Below, in pieces: positions 14,211 to 17,040 of a stretch of 17,040 nucleotides of DNA. Source of the DNA: Coxiellaceae bacterium UBA1530 (lineage in GTDB: Bacteria > Pseudomonadota > Gammaproteobacteria > Coxiellales > Coxiellaceae); NCBI GenBank assembly GCA_002323325.1, contig DCQA01000044.1:1-17040 (forward strand), written 5' to 3'. Positions within the stretch are counted from its first letter, which is position 1; each line of letters begins with the position of its first letter. The position numbers and the translations under genes were made by a program. The notes beneath the pieces were generated by a model that saw only the letters and a program-made list of their open reading frames with translations, was not told the origin of the DNA and searched no databases.

Positions 14211-15302
14211 TTATGCACTAATAATAGTTCCGCCACCAAGGCAAACATGATCTTGATAAAAAACTACGGCCTGTCCTGGCGTTATTGCTCGTTGAGGCGC
14301 ATTAAAATCAACCGTTATTTCCGATGTATTATCACTGAGAGTAAGCGTACACGGTTGTGCTATTTGTCGGTAACGTATTTTGGCCGAAGCTTGTAACGAT
14401 CTGGCCGGGGCGTGCCCTGCAACCCAGTGGAGATCGTTGCAACGTAAAGATGCTTTAAATAACTGTGGGTGGTCGTGACCTTGGCCCACGATCAGAATAT
14501 TATTGACGACATCTTTATCGATCACATACCAGGGTGCTTCTTCTGCATCTTGTTTCCCACCGATGTTAAGTCCCTTTCGCTGCCCCAGTGTGTAAAACAT
14601 AATTCCGTCATGTTGTCCGATACATTTTCCGTTAGTCGTGTGAATTTCACCGGGTTGAGCTAGTAAAAATTCTTGTAAGAAACTTTTAAAATGCCTTTCG
14701 CCAATGAAGCAGATCCCTGTGCTATCTTTTTTATTAGAGTTTATGAGATTGTGTTCCTGCGCAATTTGTCGCACTTGAGTTTTGTTCAGATCACCCAACG
14801 GGAAGATTGCCTGTTGTAATTGTTGTTGTTGAAGCGTGTATAAAAAGTAGGTTTGATCTTTTTGCGAGTCAGTGGATGTGAGCAGTTGATAGGGTGTATT
14901 TGTGGTTACTTGCGCGTAATGGCCTGTTGCTAAATAATCTGCACCTAACTCATTAATGTATCGAATTAAATGGTCAAATTTGATGGACTTGTTACACCAT
15001 ATGTCAGGATTCGGTGTCCTACCTGCAGCAAACTCATCAAGACAATGTTGAAATACTTCATCCCAGTACGCTTGACTGAAGCTGACGACGTGAAGTGGTA
15101 TGTCGAGTTGATCGGCAACGGCTTTTGCATCACTCAAATCCTGTTCGGCTGTGCAGTAGGGATCGTTAGTTGTCGACTCCCAATTTTGCATATAAACGCC
15201 ACTGACTTTATGGCCCTGCTGGACAAGCCTCAATGCGGTGACAGCTGAATCTACTCCTCCTGAAAGACCAACTGCAATGTGTTTTCGGTTAATAAGTGTC
15301 AT
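14211..15302 (-). CDS. mnmA: tRNA-specific 2-thiouridylase MnmA
   Basis: Thiolates U34 of tRNA-Lys, tRNA-Glu and tRNA-Gln using ATP and sulfur relayed by the Tus proteins; cytoplasmic. 363 residues, the normal length. The N-terminal PP-loop GLSGGVDSA (12-20) binds ATP. The two catalytic cysteines are Cys103 in PNPDIWCNK and Cys198 in DSTGICFIGER, matching E. coli Cys102 and Cys199. HTLGQRKG-like FYTLGQRKGLNIGG and the C-terminal beta-barrel ending CLGGG are present. Its ATG overlaps the stop of yhbY by four bases (ATGA), so it is the second gene of a two-gene operon. No separate promoter is needed or visible. Confidence 0.96.
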   Translation of the reverse strand: MTLINRKHIAVGLSGGVDSAVTALRLVQQGHKVSGVYMQNWESTTNDPYCTAEQDLSDAKAVADQLDIPLHVVSFSQAYWDEVFQHCLDEFAAGRTPNPDIWCNKSIKFDHLIRYINELGADYLATGHYAQVTTNTPYQLLTSTDSQKDQTYFLYTLQQQQLQQAIFPLGDLNKTQVRQIAQEHNLINSNKKDSTGICFIGERHFKSFLQEFLLAQPGEIHTTNGKCIGQHDGIMFYTLGQRKGLNIGGKQDAEEAPWYVIDKDVVNNILIVGQGHDHPQLFKASLRCNDLHWVAGHAPARSLQASAKIRYRQIAQPCTLTLSDNTSEITVDFNAPQRAITPGQAVVFYQDHVCLGGGTIISA

Positions 15303-15571
15303 TCAGTGTTTTCATTTCTACGATAAAGACAGAGCGTTTTACCAATTTGCTGAATAAGCTGTGCTCCATGAGACTGGCACAGCTGAGAGGCTAGTTGGTC
15401 TCGTACTGTTTTATCACTAGTGTTAATTTTTACTTTGATAAGCTCGTGCGCATTTAAGGCGCAGTCTATTTCACCGGCAACGGCTTCTGTATAGCCTTGA
15501 TTACCCAACCAGATAACAGGCTTAAGGTTATGGCATTCGCGGCGTAATTGAAGTATTTCGTGTTTATTCAT
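15299..15571 (-). CDS. yhbY: YhbY, CRM-domain RNA-binding ribosome assembly protein
   Basis: Small CRS1/YhbY (CRM) domain protein that associates with pre-50S particles. 90 residues, close to the family's usual 97. The RNA-binding GxxG loop is Gly23-Asn-Gln-Gly26 in WLGNQGYTEAV, flanked by the expected LKPVI strand and the HELIKVKI strand; the C-terminus IGKTLCLYRR matches the family end. It is divergent from rlmE, as in many gammaproteobacteria. It overlaps mnmA, which follows it. The intergenic 107 bases must contain promoters in both directions, but I could not assign them. Confidence 0.93.
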   Translation of the reverse strand: MNKHEILQLRRECHNLKPVIWLGNQGYTEAVAGEIDCALNAHELIKVKINTSDKTVRDQLASQLCQSHGAQLIQQIGKTLCLYRRNENTE

Positions 15572-15678
15572 GGGTTGATTTCAGTAGTTATTGAGATAAA
15601 GCTGCGCTATGCTAACGCTTTTTCCCCCCCAGAGCTACTGGTATGTGGCTCAACTGAGTTTGATTTAAGGAGGTGCTG

Positions 15679-16290
15679 ATGGTGAGTCGTCGCGATTGGA
15701 TGAACCGGCATGTCAAAGACCCCTACGTGAAGCAGGCTCAAGTCGATGGTTATCGCTCAAGAGCCGTTTATAAGTTATTGGAAATCAACGAAAAAGAGAG
15801 GTTGTTTAGGCCTGGAATAGGTGTCGTTGACTTGGGTGCAGCCCCTGGTAGCTGGGCTGAGTGGGCGCGAAAGCAAGTCGGAAGAAAAGGATTTGTCATC
15901 GCATTGGACTGTTTGGCAATGGATCCTATTCCCGACGTGGAGTTTATACAGGGCGATTTTCGAGAAGAGCCAGTTTTGAATAAGCTTCATGACTCAATTG
16001 ATGGTCGATCTGTTGATCTGGTGATTTCTGATATGGCGCCGAATATGTCAGGTCAAAAAAGTATTGACCAGCCACGTTCTATTTACTTAGCTGAGCTGGC
16101 TTATGACTTGGCGATTAACGTACTTGTTCCTGGGGGCTCACTGCTAATGAAGGTTTTTCAAGGCGCTGGTATTGAAGCATTAGCCCAATCATTGAGGTCA
16201 CATTTTAAGCAAGTGAAACATATTAAACCAAAGGCATCACGTTTAGCCTCCAAAGAAGTCTATTTATTAGCAAAATCCTTTTACGCTTAG
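15679..16290 (+). CDS. rlmE: 23S rRNA (uridine-2552-2'-O)-methyltransferase RlmE (FtsJ)
   Basis: Methylates the 2'-OH of U2552 in the A loop of 23S rRNA late in 50S assembly, using S-adenosylmethionine. 203 residues, family-typical. SAM motif DLGAAPGSWAEW (51-62). The catalytic tetrad K-D-K-E can be placed: Lys32 in YKLLEI, Asp118 in SDMAPNMSG, Lys158 in MKVFQGAG, Glu193 in KEVYLL. The start is ATG 15679 with a strong AAGGAGG at 15667-15673, five bases upstream; GTG 15673 lies inside that site and is not used. ftsH follows after a 65-base gap, as in E. coli. Confidence 0.95.
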   Translation: MVSRRDWMNRHVKDPYVKQAQVDGYRSRAVYKLLEINEKERLFRPGIGVVDLGAAPGSWAEWARKQVGRKGFVIALDCLAMDPIPDVEFIQGDFREEPVLNKLHDSIDGRSVDLVISDMAPNMSGQKSIDQPRSIYLAELAYDLAINVLVPGGSLLMKVFQGAGIEALAQSLRSHFKQVKHIKPKASRLASKEVYLLAKSFYA

Positions 16291-16298
16291 TCGGATAA

Positions 16299-16327
16299 TT
16301 GCATATGCTGAGGGGCTTGGTTATGAT
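16299..16327 (+). promoter_or_regulatory. Candidate sigma-70 promoter for ftsH
   Basis: TTGCAT (16299-16304) and TATGAT (16322-16327) are separated by exactly 17 bases; the -10 matches five of six consensus positions, the -35 three. Transcription would start near 16335, too close for the in-frame ATG at 16341 to have a leader, which favours translation from TTG 16356. I see no heat-shock (sigma-32) promoter in the gap. Confidence 0.4.
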
Positions 16328-16355
16328 GGTGATAACTTAAATGAGGGGTAACACA

Positions 16356-17040
16356 TTGAATACGTTCATGAAAAATATAATGGTTTGGTTGATTATCATC
16401 ATCATGTTAATCACAGTGATAAGTAATTTTGGACCACACCAATCCGCGGTTAAACAGTATTCCTACTCTCAGCTACTAACACAGGCAGAAAGTAATAACA
16501 TTAAGGAAGTCTCTATTCAGGGGCAGGTGATCCACGGCACGACTAACAGTAACGAGAAATTTACTACCTATCTACCCATGCTAGATGATCTTTACCTCCT
16601 TGATACTCTGGTCAAGAATGATGTCACCGTCAATGGTCAGCCGCCTCGACAAGAGAGCTTACTCTTGCGCATCCTGATTAGTTGGGCACCTTTTCTTATT
16701 CTTATCGGGATTTGGATCTTCTTTATGCGTCAGATGCAAGGTGGTGGTAGTGGTAAAGGTGGCCCCATGGCCTTTGGCCGCAGTAAAGCACGCTTGCTGG
16801 GGGAAGACCAAATTCAAGTGACTTTTGCTGATGTCGCCGGTGTAGAAGAAGCCAAGCATGAAGTCCAAGAATTGGTTGAGTTTTTACGTGATCCTGCTCG
16901 TTTCCAAAAATTAGGCGGTAAGATGCCTTGTGGAGTCTTATTAGTAGGCTCTCCAGGCACGGGTAAAACCCTGCTTGCGAAAGCCGTTGCCGGTGAAGCC
17001 AAAGTCCCTTTTTTCACTATCTCTGGTTCTGATTTTGTTG
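16356..17040 (+). CDS. ftsH: ATP-dependent zinc metalloprotease FtsH, N-terminal part (runs off window)
   Basis: Inner-membrane AAA+ protease that degrades misfolded membrane proteins and short-lived regulators such as LpxC and sigma-32. The first 228 codons are present and the frame is open to the last base; the zinc site HExxH is beyond the window. Membrane helix 1 is about residues 9-25, a periplasmic domain of about 75 residues follows, helix 2 is about 104-124 and ends in IFFMRQMQGGG, then the AAA domain begins (TFADVAGVEEAK). Walker A reads GSPGTGKT (198-205), where most FtsH have GPPGTGKT, and the preceding segment has Cys192 where Lys is usual (KMPCGV). TTG 16356 is preferred, with GAGGGG at 16343-16348 seven bases upstream; ATG 16341 lacks a binding site, and ATG 16368 is another option. 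Confidence 0.94.
   Translation, partial: MNTFMKNIMVWLIIIIMLITVISNFGPHQSAVKQYSYSQLLTQAESNNIKEVSIQGQVIHGTTNSNEKFTTYLPMLDDLYLLDTLVKNDVTVNGQPPRQESLLLRILISWAPFLILIGIWIFFMRQMQGGGSGKGGPMAFGRSKARLLGEDQIQVTFADVAGVEEAKHEVQELVEFLRDPARFQKLGGKMPCGVLLVGSPGTGKTLLAKAVAGEAKVPFFTISGSDFV

Noticed and set aside
15624..15630. Run of seven C upstream of rlmE (phase-variable promoter spacer?)
   Set aside because: It is a single short tract with no recognisable -35/-10 on either side, so slippage control cannot be supported.
1..17040. CRISPR arrays, transposases, integrases, prophage or toxin-antitoxin genes
   Set aside because: None seen. The tRNA genes at the left edge could be integration sites, but no integrase or repeated tRNA end is present in the window.

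Overview
The window is a stretch of chromosome from an AT-rich gammaproteobacterium (roughly 40% G+C by eye). The evidence is the gene set: a large (about 1620-residue) NAD-dependent glutamate dehydrogenase, a QseBC/PmrAB-type two-component pair, LexA, MnmA, and the block in which YhbY is divergent from RlmE-FtsH, a classic gammaproteobacterial arrangement. I cannot name the genus. There is no rRNA, transposase, phage gene or CRISPR array.

Layout. 1-174: 3' part of tRNA-Arg(UCU) and a complete tRNA-His(GUG). 301-3755: a tightly packed four-gene operon for an MCE-type lipid transporter: STAS-MlaE permease, MlaF-like ATPase, MlaD-like MCE protein and a PqiC-like lipoprotein. There is no MlaC gene. 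3796-5932 (minus): sensor kinase and response regulator. 5933-6237: a divergent control region with a good extended -10 for the regulator, a TATAAT box for the dehydrogenase, and a leader able to fold. 6238-11103: NAD-GDH.

11163-13569 is the least ordinary part. It holds an alpha/beta-hydrolase of the haloalkane dehalogenase type that has lost its nucleophile, a 53-residue putative lipoprotein overlapping its stop codon, a Spy/CpxP-like periplasmic protein, a membrane-anchored protein with a possible thioredoxin-like end but no CxxC, and a 39-residue lipoprotein directly upstream of lexA. Two of these genes (12071-12232 and 13450-13569) are very short and easily missed. Four of the five products appear to be exported or membrane-anchored, so the region looks like an envelope-related accessory block between housekeeping genes.

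13585-17040: lexA convergent with an mnmA-yhbY operon, then rlmE and the first 228 codons of ftsH, which runs off the window.

How the parts fit: the MCE operon, the sensor pair, the Spy-like protein, the small lipoproteins and FtsH all concern the envelope; MnmA, YhbY and RlmE concern tRNA/rRNA maturation; GDH feeds glutamate into 2-oxoglutarate. No wholly new multi-gene system is obvious. The best leads are the nucleophile-less dehalogenase homologue with its overlapping mini-lipoprotein, the lipoprotein-lexA pair with a divergent LexA recognition helix, and the structured control region between the two-component genes and GDH.
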